A stretch of 64,000 nt of DNA from Circinella umbellata (GCA_025093555.1 JAIWNF010000003.1:62001-126000); one strand, 5' to 3'. Numbered from the stretch's first letter, positions 47,455-58,396 are shown. Made by a program: numbers and translations. Notes: a model not told the origin generated them from the letters alone.

Positions 47455-49275
47455 GACTATCAGTATAATTTTTGGGGGATAAGTATAATTTTTCACTATC
47501 CAATATAATAATCAAGAATTCATTACAAAAAAAAAAAAAAAAAACAAAGACAAAATGAAAACACCTTGGTATAAACTATCAATATTTATTATATAAAACA
47601 TCTATATCCTTTCCATATTAATACACTTATTGAAGTATCTGTAAGAATGGCGTATATAGCCTTTACAGTTTTTAGTAGTTACGATTTTCGCTGCTTCTTC
47701 AATACGAGTAGCCAATATCTCGTTTTTTTCAAGTGGGGTCTTGCGTACTTCTCTTTTTATTTGTGCCCAGCACTCTTCAATGGGATTTAAGAACGGAGAA
47801 TATGGTGGTAAGAAAAGAGGTGTATGGCCATGATCACGGACTGCTTGAAGGACTTCGGCAGTTTTATGAATGCCAGCATTATCCATAACAATGTACATGT
47901 TGTTCAAACCTACTTTTTTCAACACAGACGACATCTCGCGTACAAACAACAAAAAATGACTCGAAGAAGTGCCATGCGGAAGACCTGACCTTTTGCTAAC
48001 AGTTTTACGTTTTTTTGATCCACTGGATTTAGGCACTTGTTGTGAAAGTGCAATAAGGCCGTAATAAGACATACAGCCAAGTACACTTAGGTTAACACCT
48101 TGTTGTGTTGGAACTTCGACGTCGGCGGGCTCTCCTTTTTTTGACCATGCAACAGGACGTACCATATTCTTCTTGAATCCGCTTTCATCAACAAAAACAC
48201 ATTTCTTCTTGAAATCTATCTCATTATCAATGATATACTCAACGAACTGGCGACGTGCTTCAATAGTATCTTCAGAATTCCGCTCAGCTACCTTTGGTTG
48301 AGTTCGAGTAAGACTAAATGAAAGCTTTTCAGTTACATGACGATAAACAGTGGACTGATTGATTGTTAGACCCTCAAATGCTTTACAAAGTTCGTGAGTT
48401 GCATCCTTAATAATGCAAGTAGGATGCTCATCGACATAGCTTTCTAAAAATTGAGAATGTTCATCAGTAAGTTTGATATTATTTTGCTTCGGCTTGAGTT
48501 CCGAAGCAGGCACATAACCAGGTAGCGTACAACCACCATTGTCTTTCCATTGCCTATTAAACTTATATGCTGCAGAAGGCTCAATACCGGCTTCCTTAGC
48601 TGCCTCTTTCAGTTTCCAATTCTTGTTTTGAATGAGACTAACGAATTGTGCGACTTGAGCTGGTTTATACTTCGTTGGTGTCCACACAAGATCTGGATTA
48701 GAAACCAAACCAAGTTCCGATTCTTCCATAGAAATGTCATGAATTGTAATGGAAGAATCGTCATCATCGTCTGATGACAAGCAGTCGTCCGAGAGATGTT
48801 CTAACTTGTGTATGGTTTTAATGGTAACAGTTTTTTGAGGTTCATCTTCTGTCTCGCTGTCAGGCCCATCACGAACATAATCCCCGGATGACTGATAATG
48901 ATAAAATGTAACTGTTTGCATGATCGTGTAAAGGTGTTTTTACCAAGAAATAAAAGGTTGTATGAAGTACAAAAAAAAAAGTGCGCCAGGGCAAAACTCC
49001 ACTTTGAGCTACTCATAAAACCAATCAAACTTGTCTGCCCCTTTTGAGTTACAAAAGTTTTAAGCACATATAATAGAAATAAATCGCAGTAGAAAGTTAG
49101 CAAAGATATAAATAGGTACAATGACGATGTATTAAGTAATGCTGATTATTATTATTATTATTATTATTATTTTCATTTTGTCTTTGTTTTTTTTTTTTTT
49201 TTTGTAATGAATTCTTGATTATTATATTGGATAGTGAAAAATTATACTTATCCCCCAAAAATTATACTGATAGTC
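47455..49275. mobile_element. TE-2: IS630/Tc1-like transposon, 1,821 bp, apparently intact
   Basis: Terminal inverted repeats of about 106 bp (47455-47561 and 49170-49275), starting GACTATCAGTATAATTTTTG. They are identical as far as I can read except for an A run of 18 versus 17. TA flanks both ends (47453-47454, 49276-49277), the target duplication of this superfamily. One uninterrupted transposase gene fills the inside. TIR identity and the intact gene indicate a young, possibly active copy. It sits against the left end of the DIRS element. Confidence 0.92.
47602..48921 (-). CDS. IS630/Tc1-like DD34E transposase
   Basis: Single frame of 439 codons without introns. An acidic, Ser/Asp-rich N-terminus (DDDDDSS) is followed by helix-turn-helix DNA-binding regions (NWKLKEAAKEAGIEPSAAYK; INQSTVYRHVTEKL), then the DDE catalytic domain: KKKCVFVDESGF (first Asp), MYIVMDNAGIHK (second Asp) and LPPYSPFLNPIEECW (Glu 34 residues after the second Asp). 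The NPIEExW and LPPYSPxLNP motifs are diagnostic of the IS630/Tc1/mariner group. A Lys/Ser-rich insert (KSSGSKKRKTVSKRSG) lies between the first and second Asp and could be a nuclear localisation signal. All catalytic residues are present, so the enzyme may be active. It cuts and pastes TE-2 through the TIRs described. Confidence 0.93.
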   Translation of the reverse strand: MQTVTFYHYQSSGDYVRDGPDSETEDEPQKTVTIKTIHKLEHLSDDCLSSDDDDDSSITIHDISMEESELGLVSNPDLVWTPTKYKPAQVAQFVSLIQNKNWKLKEAAKEAGIEPSAAYKFNRQWKDNGGCTLPGYVPASELKPKQNNIKLTDEHSQFLESYVDEHPTCIIKDATHELCKAFEGLTINQSTVYRHVTEKLSFSLTRTQPKVAERNSEDTIEARRQFVEYIIDNEIDFKKKCVFVDESGFKKNMVRPVAWSKKGEPADVEVPTQQGVNLSVLGCMSYYGLIALSQQVPKSSGSKKRKTVSKRSGLPHGTSSSHFLLFVREMSSVLKKVGLNNMYIVMDNAGIHKTAEVLQAVRDHGHTPLFLPPYSPFLNPIEECWAQIKREVRKTPLEKNEILATRIEEAAKIVTTKNCKGYIRHSYRYFNKCINMERI

Positions 49276-49277
49276 TA

Positions 49278-49429
49278 TTCAAGTGTCGAAATAAATTCTA
49301 ACAGAATTGGTTGAGACACTCAAATAAAAAATATGAAATATGATTTGCTTTATCTTCTTTTTATTTAATGTCAGCGAAAAAATAATAAGTATAAAAATGA
49401 GTTCTAATGCTATAATATAATAATTGATC
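49278..49429. repeat. DIRS left inverted terminal repeat
   Basis: Inverse of 53528-53653 over the inner ~108 bp (ATAATAATTGATC end). The outer 45 bp are unique to this end and reappear, inverted, in the internal complementary region. Confidence 0.9.
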
Positions 49430-49459
49430 TTCTTTTTCGCTCGGTCAGCACCGCAAAAT

Positions 49460-50397
49460 ATGGACTCCAATTCAATCACTCAAAACGAACAACTTATTGC
49501 TATGCAACAAAGACTACTTCAATTAGAACAGATAGTAGCACAATCAAGCGCTCAACCTTCCGCAGAGCCCCTGTCATCCCCTAATGTTAATATGGAGGAT
49601 GATGAAGAAGAGACCATGTCATCTCTACACTCATTACCAGTGCGACCTTCCTACTCTTGGTCCCCGTCACCTTTTTTGACTGAAATTCTTTCCTTAGACT
49701 CTTCATTGTTCCCAAATACAATGCTCACCGATGATGAGCGTCGCAAGACCATTGATCAATACCCAAATATTGACAACCTTCAATATCAACCACCGGATAC
49801 AATCCCTACTGCCGCTCGTAAAATGAATAAATATCAAGCTAAACAAGATATGTCTCTTAAACGTTTACAATATTTACTCTCTGGGGTATTCCGACCTTTG
49901 GATGTCCTAGGTCTAGAAATTAGTCAAGATGTCAACAATGTCAATATTCAACGCTATTTGCATATGCTCAAGGATTGCAGAGAGCTATTACTAAATGTCT
50001 CTGCACAAATAAATGATATGCGTAACACTCTTGCTTTCCAAGCTATCAACCCATCTTTTTCCTCCTCTTCTACTCAGGGGAAAAATTTTACAATGACTCA
50101 GCTGATTTTCAAGCGGCTTTAATACAACAAACCAATGCCTCGCAAGCTGTCAAAACAGCTAGCGGTCTTCGTAATAAAAAACGTACCTTTAATCAAACTC
50201 AACCTCTTCAACCGCAGCAGTTTTTTCGATCAGGTCCATCCTCTCAGCAGGGCGGTTACATCAACAACAACAACAACACCAAGACCAACAACAACAGCAC
50301 CAACACCTCTTGGCACAACAACACTCAGCATCGCAACATCAACGGCAACAACAAAGGAAAAGCGACCAACAACCCTTTTCGAAACCACCAACAATAA
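49460..50397 (+). CDS. DIRS gag-like protein, possibly made through a -1 frameshift
   Basis: Zero-frame part starts at MDSNSITQNEQ (49460) and has a short coiled coil (MQQRLLQLEQIVAQ), an acidic patch and a helical core (KYQAKQDMSLKRLQYLLSG). It would stop at 50122 shortly after AAA AAT TTT ACA. In the -1 frame from that point the reading continues to 50397 with FYNDSADFQAALIQQ, then a basic, Asn/Gln-rich, nucleocapsid-like tail. About 312 aa result if the shift occurs. The slip-like heptamer A AAT TTT is at 50083-50089. An upstream Met at 49424 would need a non-ATG start, so 49460 was chosen. Gag proteins package the RNA; this assignment rests on position and composition, not on a domain. 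Confidence 0.65.
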
Positions 50398-52316
50398 ATT
50401 CGCCCTTACTCGTCGGGGGGCGTCTCACTCAGCACTATTCTCAGTGGATCACTCTTTCAATCGACGAATGGCTTCTCAAAACCATTCGTTTCGGTTTCAA
50501 AATTCCCTTCGTTTCACTACCTCCACTCCGCATGCTCCCTCAACCAACCATTCTGTACAATCACCAACAAGACCAACTTTTGGATCAAGAAATTTCACTT
50601 TTATTAGCCAAAGGCGCAATCGAAGAAATTATTCCAACAACGCCAGGGTTTTACAGCAGCATGTTTGTAATCCCGAAGAAAAACGGTGGCTCTCGTCCTG
50701 TTTTCAATCTCAAAAAACTCAACAATTATATTCAGGCACCACACTTCAAGATGGAAACTTTACAAGAAGTTACCAAACAAATCAAACGAAACAATTATCT
50801 CACATCCATCGACCTGTCAGATGCATTCCTTCATATTCCCGTTCATCAAGACACTCGTCCTTATCTCCGTTTGAACTGGAAAGGCAAAACATACCAGTTT
50901 TGCACCACTCCCTTTGGCCTGTCATTGGTCCCTTGGTTATTCACCAAGCTCACGAAACCAATCCTCGAATGGGCTCGCTTACAAGGAATTCGTCTCAGTG
51001 CATATCTCGACGATTGGATCATCATCGCGGACTCCAAAGCCCAAGCTACTCAGCATACTCAGTTAGTTGTCACGAAACTCGAGTCATTAGGGTGGATCAT
51101 CAATCATGCCAAGTCAATTCTCAAACCGCAACAATCGCTCGAGCACCTCGGCTTCTTATTGGATACAACAAAAATGACAGCCCAACTACCAGGGAAAAAA
51201 TTACGAGACTTACGCCGCAGTATACAACAAATCCTCAAGAAACCAATTCAATCACCACGTACAATTCACAGCCTTACTATGAGAATCCAATCAGCAACTT
51301 TTGCATTGATACCGGCTCGATTATACACACAACACCTTCTGCGGATGAAAAATCAGATGGTACGATCATCAGCAGATTGGGACAAACCACAGCAGCTACC
51401 AGTAGAATGTATTCAGGAACTTATATGGTGGAAAAACAATCTCATTCATTGGAACGGCAAAAGTATTCTACCACAAACACCTCAACAGACCGTTTACATA
51501 GATGCCAGCAACAGTGGATGGGGTTGCCACTTACCTCTTCCCAACAACAAGCAACAAACAGCCTTCGGCCATTGGTCTCACCAAGAATCCCAAATGTCTA
51601 TCAATTGGCGCGAACTCAAGGCTGCTTTTCTCGCTCTGAAGACATTCCCTCATCTCAAGAATATGCGCGTTCTTATTCGTACAGACAATACGACCTCAAT
51701 GGCATATATGAACAAACAAGGTGGCACCCGATCCCTTCCTTTAATGGAATTAGCAACTCAATTATGGAAATGGTGCCTCAAACGAGGGATTACTATTCAA
51801 TCTACTCATATTTCTGGAGTCAACAACACGATCGCCGACTTCGAATCTCGTCGCCCATATCGGAAAAACAATTGGATGATTGCTCGCTCGACCTTTGCAG
51901 CTCTTCAACGCCATCTAGGCCCAAACGACGTCGATCTCTTTGCCGACAGGATAACGAAACAATTACCAAGATATGTGTCCTGGCTTCCAGACCCGGGGAA
52001 CTTATTCACCGACGCATTCACTATCCCTTGGACTCAATTTCACCACCCATATCTCAACCCACCTTGGAACCTTATCAGCCGCTGCCTGCAGAAGATCATT
52101 CAAGAGAATCTATCACAGGTCACAATGATCACGCCTTGGTGGCCCACCGCGCTTTGGTTCCCTACAATTCAAGCACTGAGCATCCGTTCACCTCTCATGC
52201 TCGAACCGTCAACAATTGTCCTACCATCACCAACAGCAATCTGGCCTATGACCAACAGTACTTGGAAACTCGCCGTTTGGAGCTTATCCGTTCAAAATAT
52301 CAGCAATCAGATTTAA
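50310..52316 (+). CDS. DIRS reverse transcriptase / RNase H
   Basis: Open frame of 668 codons; the true start may be later than the first Met. RT motifs: FVIPKKNGGSRPVFNLKKLN, LTSIDLSDAFLHIPV, QFCTTPFGLS, and the catalytic AYLDDWII box (YLDD near 51000), then GFLLDTTKM. The RNase H domain follows: VYIDASNSGWG, INWRELKAAFLAL, RTDNTTSMAYMN and IADFESRR, with the acidic residues in place. The last ~150 residues (HLGPNDVDLFADR..LPRYVSW, DAF..PWTQF, PLNPPW) match the conserved DIRS domain after RNase H. It uses the element's RNA as template. It overlaps gag's -1 tail by about 90 bp and the recombinase frame at its 3' end. Confidence 0.92.
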   Translation: MAQQHSASQHQRQQQRKSDQQPFSKPPTINSPLLVGGRLTQHYSQWITLSIDEWLLKTIRFGFKIPFVSLPPLRMLPQPTILYNHQQDQLLDQEISLLLAKGAIEEIIPTTPGFYSSMFVIPKKNGGSRPVFNLKKLNNYIQAPHFKMETLQEVTKQIKRNNYLTSIDLSDAFLHIPVHQDTRPYLRLNWKGKTYQFCTTPFGLSLVPWLFTKLTKPILEWARLQGIRLSAYLDDWIIIADSKAQATQHTQLVVTKLESLGWIINHAKSILKPQQSLEHLGFLLDTTKMTAQLPGKKLRDLRRSIQQILKKPIQSPRTIHSLTMRIQSATFALIPARLYTQHLLRMKNQMVRSSADWDKPQQLPVECIQELIWWKNNLIHWNGKSILPQTPQQTVYIDASNSGWGCHLPLPNNKQQTAFGHWSHQESQMSINWRELKAAFLALKTFPHLKNMRVLIRTDNTTSMAYMNKQGGTRSLPLMELATQLWKWCLKRGITIQSTHISGVNNTIADFESRRPYRKNNWMIARSTFAALQRHLGPNDVDLFADRITKQLPRYVSWLPDPGNLFTDAFTIPWTQFHHPYLNPPWNLISRCLQKIIQENLSQVTMITPWWPTALWFPTIQALSIRSPLMLEPSTIVLPSPTAIWPMTNSTWKLAVWSLSVQNISNQI

Positions 52317-53218
52317 ATGAAAATGCTCAATCGATTTTTATTAACCATCGGCTACAAGATAATTCCACTAATAAATCATACAAACCAGGACAACTTTTAT
52401 TTATTAAATGGTGCATTGAACAACAAATTTCACCACAATTTTTTACTCCAGCTCACCTTATCAATTTTTTGAGTGATATGTATATCACTCACTCTTATGC
52501 GATTTCGACCTTACAACTTATGCGCTCAGCAGTAACAAATTTACATCACAACCCAAGCCTCTTACACGAAGATGATCGCCTTAATTCATTTATTACTACC
52601 CTTCTTCGACAAGCACCACCTATTCGTTTACATCGATCAACTATCAATCTTCAACCTACTATTGACTATTTACGATCTTTAGATAGTCGTACTATTACTC
52701 TCGCCACATTACAAAGCAAGCTTGCCTTTCTTCTTGGTGTTACTTGTTTTCTTCGACCCTCTGACTTACAACGTATACCACTTGCTTCTGTTTCCGTCTC
52801 TGATTCTTCTATTCTTTCTTTTGAAGTTCACTCTCCTAAGGAAAAACGTAAACGACGTCAAATCATCAAGTCATTCCAAGTCAAGGCTCATACTATTCCT
52901 AGTCTCTGTCCGATACATACCTTCCATTTCTTTCGCGCAAGACGTCCCATTTGTCAAGCTACTACTTTGTTCGTCAACTCTTTACAACCGGACAAAGTAA
53001 TTAGTACTCGAACAATCCACTCTTGGATTAAAAAACTTATCAAACGGTCTACTGATGAAAAACGTGTTTCTTTACGTTCCATTGCCTCTTCATTAGCTCT
53101 TCAATCGGGTATTCCCAAAGAAGACATTGTTACTATGGGCAACTGGTCCTCCTCATCTACTTTTGAGAATCATTACGTCGGGAACATTTATCTACCTTTG
53201 ATTTTACCAATACTCTAA
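52290..53218 (+). CDS. DIRS tyrosine recombinase
   Basis: C-terminal third of a frame that is open from 50135 to 53218; the coding part recognisable as recombinase starts around 52.3 kb (NENAQSIFINHRL..). It contains an N-terminal helical domain (SYKPGQLLFIKWCIEQQ, FLSDMYITHSYAISTLQ), the first catalytic Arg region (LGVTCFLRPSDLQRI), the beta region with KEKRKRRQIIKSF, then SLRSIASSLALQSGI (box II) and MGNWSSSSTFENHY, whose last Tyr is the expected nucleophile. Right after this Tyr the reading goes off: one extra base would restore an acidic tail (STFDFTNTLITSGDLLDDDS..) ending at 53303. So this copy has either a 1-nt deletion or a short alternative end. Confidence 0.85.
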
Positions 53219-53376
53219 TCACCAGCGGCGACCTTCTTGACGATGATTCCAATGACGAAGAGGTTTTCTATGATGCAACCGATCATACTATGGTTTCTGA
53301 TTAAAAAAAAAAAAAAAAAAAAAAAAAACATTATCTTTCATATTTCAAAATTACTTGTATTTTATTCTCTGGATTA

Positions 53377-53490
53377 GCAAATCATATTTCATATTTTTTA
53401 TTTGAGTGTCTCAACCAATTCTGTTAGAATTTATTTCGACACTTGAATTGTATAGTTAGACATGAAAATAAAAAATATGAAATATGATTT
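53377..53490. repeat. DIRS internal complementary region
   Basis: First part is the complement of the element's left end, second part the complement of its right end, so it holds the circle junction GAA/TTG. It serves as template for completing the ends in the DIRS replication model. Confidence 0.9.
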
Positions 53491-53527
53491 CCCCACCCTA
53501 CCCTTCCCTTTTCTGACCTCGCTTAGA

Positions 53528-53653
53528 GATCAATTATTATATTATAGCATTAGAACTCATTTTTATACTTATTATTTTTTCGCTGACATTAAATAAAAAG
53601 AAGATAAAGCAAATCATATTTCATATTTTTTATTTTCATGTCTAACTATACAA
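53528..53653. repeat. DIRS right inverted terminal repeat
   Basis: Begins GATCAATTATTATATTATAG and ends ACTATACAA; inverse of the left repeat except for the outer 18 bp. Confidence 0.9.
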
Positions 53654-56600
53654 GAATCCGGGTTGTCGCCGAGTAAATACTTCTGACTAAGGTATTTACC
53701 CGTTGTTCCCTTTGCCCCCCTATCCACATTTATATTATTTATTATTATTACCTTCCATGTTTCCTCCCATTTTTAATATTGTTTTCTTTTATGATATCAT
53801 GGAAGATCATTTTAATGATCTGTATTCTATTATCTTTGTATTGCCTCTCATTGATCATATTGATCAATATTCTGTTTTGATTTATTTTGATTTTCGTTAT
53901 TTCTTAATATTAGCATGATAACGATCATGCAGTTTTGCATAATATTATTATTTAAATATATTATCGTTTCATATTCTTATTTGAAAATATTATTATTTTT
54001 ATTTTGTTTTTATATAAATACCACTCAAAATAATAATAATAAAAAGAACGAACTTAACAACTAAAGTAATAACTAAATTATCAACGGAATTATCAGTTAG
54101 TCTACTTGTTTCTTATTTTACTTCCTCACCTTCTTTATAATCATTTCCCTTGTGGCATAATTTATTGTGTTTCATCTACCGAAGAATCCTGGTTATTACT
54201 ATTAATGTTAAGGTGTACCGACTAGTCATATAAGCTTACAATGGATCTGACATCTTTAACACATTGTATGGTAGTTTCGTTTGGTCAAACCAAAGAAAAG
54301 GTTCACATGATTTTGTGATCCTTGGCCACTTAAGTACGTTTAAATATGGGCGGTTTAACCACAAAATAATAAATCTTTCTCTATCTCTTTTTACTTTTGG
54401 CTTTTTCTTTTGATTGATTTTCGACAGACTTTACAACAAGGGAAACTCTACCACGTGTCAGCTCATTCTTTCAAGATAATTTATTCTAGTATAAGAGAAA
54501 AAAAAAGAATAATAAAAAGTATATATTTAATATAATAATTTTTAATTTGTAATCTTGAATAGGAAGTACGCAGAGAAAAAAATCTCTCCAAATAAAACAT
54601 ATTGATGTTATAAGAAGAAAAAAAGGTATTTATTTATTTCTTTAATTTTATAATGATTCTAATAAAATTAAAGATAATAATGATAATTTAAAATAAATAA
54701 TAAGCCTTTAAAACAAAATTTATTCTTAAAAGTAAGATAAGGAAGAATGTACATAGGATTTTGCATTTATTTCCACTTATAATAGCAATTTTTTTTTTCA
54801 TTTATCACAGTGATAATTCTTGCTCATGATGGAGGACTGAAATTCAAAAGCAAAATAATAATAGAAATAGTAACCATCATAAGGAAGCAAAATTGCTATC
54901 ATAAGGGAAAATATCACATATTATAAGCAAAAAAATCATTATTATAAGCACGTAACTAATGTATCCATTAGCAAATAGGATAGTTATCAAGAGGCAAAAC
55001 AAAAGTATGCTCGAATTATACAACAGCAACCATCACCAAAACGCCTACACCAGCGATAGCGCTATTATGAATATATATATTTTGAAGTACCCATCGCATC
55101 TTCTCTGATTGTATTGTCATTGTTTAAGTTTTTTTTCATTTGATTTAAGCTATCATTTTTGCATAAAATGCATAGCTATGATTAAAATTGATAAGCTTAT
55201 ATGATCATGTATTTCTTCTGCGTATCTTTTCTAAATCAATATTTGATCAGCCATAATTTTTTTTCCTCGTTCCACTGCATTAAAAAAAATGCTCTTTTGA
55301 TATTGCTGTATTTTATAATTATATACGCTATTTCTTTTATAATCTGCTTCTATCTTATCAACTTTTCATGTTCAAAGTGATATTTTATCTGTTCTTTTGG
55401 TAATTTATTAATAATATATTATAGAACATTATTTTTTTCTACTGCCAAATAATACGATGAGCACCTGAGTTAGATTTTCGAGATTCTTCAAATAAAACTA
55501 GATATCTGACTGATGCTTTTTGGAACAAATATCTTAACTGATAACTAAAATTCCAGTCTCTTTTTCTGGCAGATATTAAAGTACTCACTTGCAACGAGAA
55601 CCATAATAATGGTCATATCGATCCATCATCTTTATCAAATGGGTCACCGCTACTACAATTTATATAACAACTTTGCTTACTTCTAAGTATAAAACATAAT
55701 ATTATACACGCAGATCCTTCACAAGTAGAGAAGAATGAACTAATATTTAAATCATAATAAAAAAGAATATTTCTAGAAAAAGTCAATTTGTAACAATCAG
55801 CTATAAATAAAGATATTGAACGATGATTATGTATTTGTAACACAATTGAGTATTGGAAAACACTAGAGAATGTTCAAATAAAGATAGGCTGAATTGCCTA
55901 TGGTGAATGAGAGTCTAATAAAAAAGAAAACGGCAGCGACTGAAAAACACTCGCTTCCTACACTACCTTTTTTTTATAATTATATAAAAGGCTTAATAAA
56001 AAAAATGTACAAGACAATGATGAGAAGTAATACTTATGGAGTTATTATATTGTTCTTTCATATAAACGAAAATAATGTTTATAGAAATGACAACCATAAC
56101 AATGACCGTTGTGAATATTACTTCAGTGACTATAGTAAAAACTTTATCATTTGTTAGCCTATTAGCAATGGATATGCTTTTGAGACAGAAATATTGATAA
56201 TATTCTTGAAGCTTAATTTAATACTACTTTTCATAAGGGTGAATGGTCTTGGAATCAAAGAATCAGAACATATTTCAATCGATTGGAATTAGTATTTACT
56301 TCGTAAATAAAAGTGTTCAGAATGTGGATAAAATGAAAAGAAGAAAGATATATGTCTTTGTGAGCTTATAAAAACAAAAATTTGAGTAAAAGTAAAAATT
56401 ATTATATATATTATATATTAGATAACAAGACGTAATCTTTAAAACATCAGTAATGGTATTAATAAACTTTTATTTAGCTTAATATAACAGTACTTATGAA
56501 AATAACAATAGAAAAGCACAAAAAAACCAATAGATTACAAATTTGAATTGTAACAACGTCTATAAAAAGTAAAATGGGGGTTTCAAACATACAGCTGTAT

Positions 56601-58112
56601 CATGAACTAAATACGGAAAACAAGGAAATTGTTAATCAAATCTTATGTATGATATACTCTCAGGTGTAAACTATAATATTTTGTATACCAAAGATTTCGA
56701 TAAAGAAAATGTCATTCATGACGCTTCAGTAATATTTGAGGGGTGTTGTGCTCTTTTTTCCAAATAATGAATTTGATGTACACGTTCAGCTCCTCATCAT
56801 GACTCTTAAATAGTATATATTTAATAAATAGTAGTATGTTTAGAAAAAATTCACTTATTAGCTACAATCGTAAATTGAATAAAATATATATTTTTTATGC
56901 GGTAATAAAAAACAGGTAAGATTTGACATGTTATACAAGTACTTTATTAAAAATGCAAAGTTTATTTGTAGTATAGATTGTTTTCTGTAGCACACTCTTC
57001 TCCTTTAAGTTAAATAAAGACATAACTTACTCGATGGAACTCCTGAATTCAATCATAATAATGATCCCCAAACTACAAGATAAACCGGGTCTTGAACTAG
57101 ATTATAATATGGTCTATTATATACAGATTGGATTTTTTTTAAAAACGATATTAACTCATGGATATATATATATATTACACATGTAAAACGGAAACTAACA
57201 TTCAAGATATGTACATTTTTTAAATTACAATTTTAAAGAATAAAATAAAGGGAACACATCCAGGATTTATCTAACTGACAGTATAAATTCATATGCAAAT
57301 AAATGATATCCCGATATACTGATTATTAAATCGAGTATTTTGCAAATAAGAATAGAATTATAGTTCTTCTTATTTAGATAAGTTATTGCCTCATGGGTTT
57401 CATAATAATAAAATTATCCTCTTTCCCCTCCCCTGGAGGAAAGGTGGATGTTTGTCAATTATTCTTTACATGACAAAAAAATGTTTGGGGGGATTGTTTA
57501 ACGTAGTACCAAAAAAGGGTAATGTTACTTTTTCTGTTGTTTATTCATCATTATGCGTAATTATTATCTGTACGATGTTGATCTATTATGGTGGCTAGCA
57601 TTATTTAATGACATGTCAAATATGACTTTAAAGAAATAAAAAACATGATAATGATTTTTTGAATGTATAAATAACTGAGAAGATTTAATAAAAAATAAAG
57701 TCCCCTATTATTGTGAATTTAAAAGACACGATAGCAACTGTGAAAAGAAAGATCATTTCAGTATACAACGATGATCATTGATGGTGAATAAGAAAAAGTA
57801 AATTAAAAATGATCTATTTATGTACAATAATACAGAAAAAAAAAGAAGTCTTTCTAAATTGTTTTTTCGTCTTCTTTCTTTTAAAAGAAGGGGGTGGGGA
57901 AACGGGGTAGATAGAACGAATAAGATGATACGATAATGAAGAAGATATAAGAAAATAATAATAATATTACAGTTTATCAAAACGTGTTAAGTCAACAAGG
58001 AGTACAGCGACGACATGATATTATTCTTAGATTCCTATTCTATTATTATCATTATGATCATCTTTTATATTTTGAACCCCCTTGAATATCTTTTGCGTTA
58101 TTGAATTATTTT
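53654..58112. other. AT-rich intergenic region, no gene recognised
   Basis: 4.4 kb of AT-rich DNA. Small features: an inverted repeat GTAAATAC...GTATTTAC just after the DIRS end (53673-53701), short inverted repeats around AATAGCAATTTT / AAAATTGCTAT at 54.78-54.9 kb, and many TA runs. Open frames of 70-90 codons (53.7, 55.6, 55.9 and 57.4 kb) are low-complexity with no domain. Confidence 0.55.
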
Positions 58113-58396
58113 CTATTTTTGTTCTTGAGCAATTCTTTTGAAGCGTTCTATATCCTGTTGTTCTTGTTCTTGTTCTTTTGCTCGTTGTTTAGCTTCTGAA
58201 GCTGCCAACATTTGATCTATAGAAATCAATGGAACAAAAATAAATAATGAATATTTTCAGCAGAAAACGCGAACGACGTGTTGACTTGAATGAAGTAATA
58301 CATACAATAATTACTCTTGATTAACATGAGCTCAACACCTCCTCCAAGCATTACTCCCAATCCAAATATTTTTGTGTAGAATTGTGCGTTACTCAT
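58113..58396 (-). CDS. 61-aa single-pass membrane protein, probably mitochondrial
   Basis: Two exons (58396-58315 and 58216-58113) over a GT-AG intron give 61 aa: MSNAQFYTKIFGLGVMLGGG, then VELMLIKNQMLAASEAKQ and a charged, Glu/Gln-rich helix ending RFKRIAQEQK. One glycine-rich hydrophobic segment (residues ~9-27) followed by E-x-x-x-I-K and a charged tail recalls small inner-membrane assembly factors of the SMIM4/UQCC5 kind; that is pattern resemblance only. The start is chosen because it is the only ATG in the exon that precedes the membrane segment. It lies downstream of the RGS gene on the same strand, about 200 bp away. Confidence 0.65.

Larger units (their letters stand above)
49278..53653 (+). 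mobile_element. DIRS retrotransposon, structurally complete, 4,376 bp
   Basis: The architecture is that of DIRS-1: inverted terminal repeats at 49278-49429 and 53528-53653, each with a private outer extension (left TTCAAGTGTCGAAATAAATT.., right ..CATGTCTAACTATACAA), and an internal complementary region (53377-53490) that joins the complements of both outer ends, meeting at ..CACTTGAA/TTGTATAG... Such an element replicates through a circular intermediate and integrates with a tyrosine recombinase, without a target duplication. Genes: gag-like, RT/RNase H, tyrosine recombinase, all on the plus strand. Two single-base frame anomalies (gag, recombinase end) raise the question of activity. Confidence 0.92.

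Noticed and set aside
50135..52289. Upstream two-thirds of the 1,027-codon frame as a separate protein
   Set aside because: It overlaps the recognisable RT/RNase H gene completely and its translation is Ser/Thr/His-rich without any domain; only the recombinase third is called as coding.
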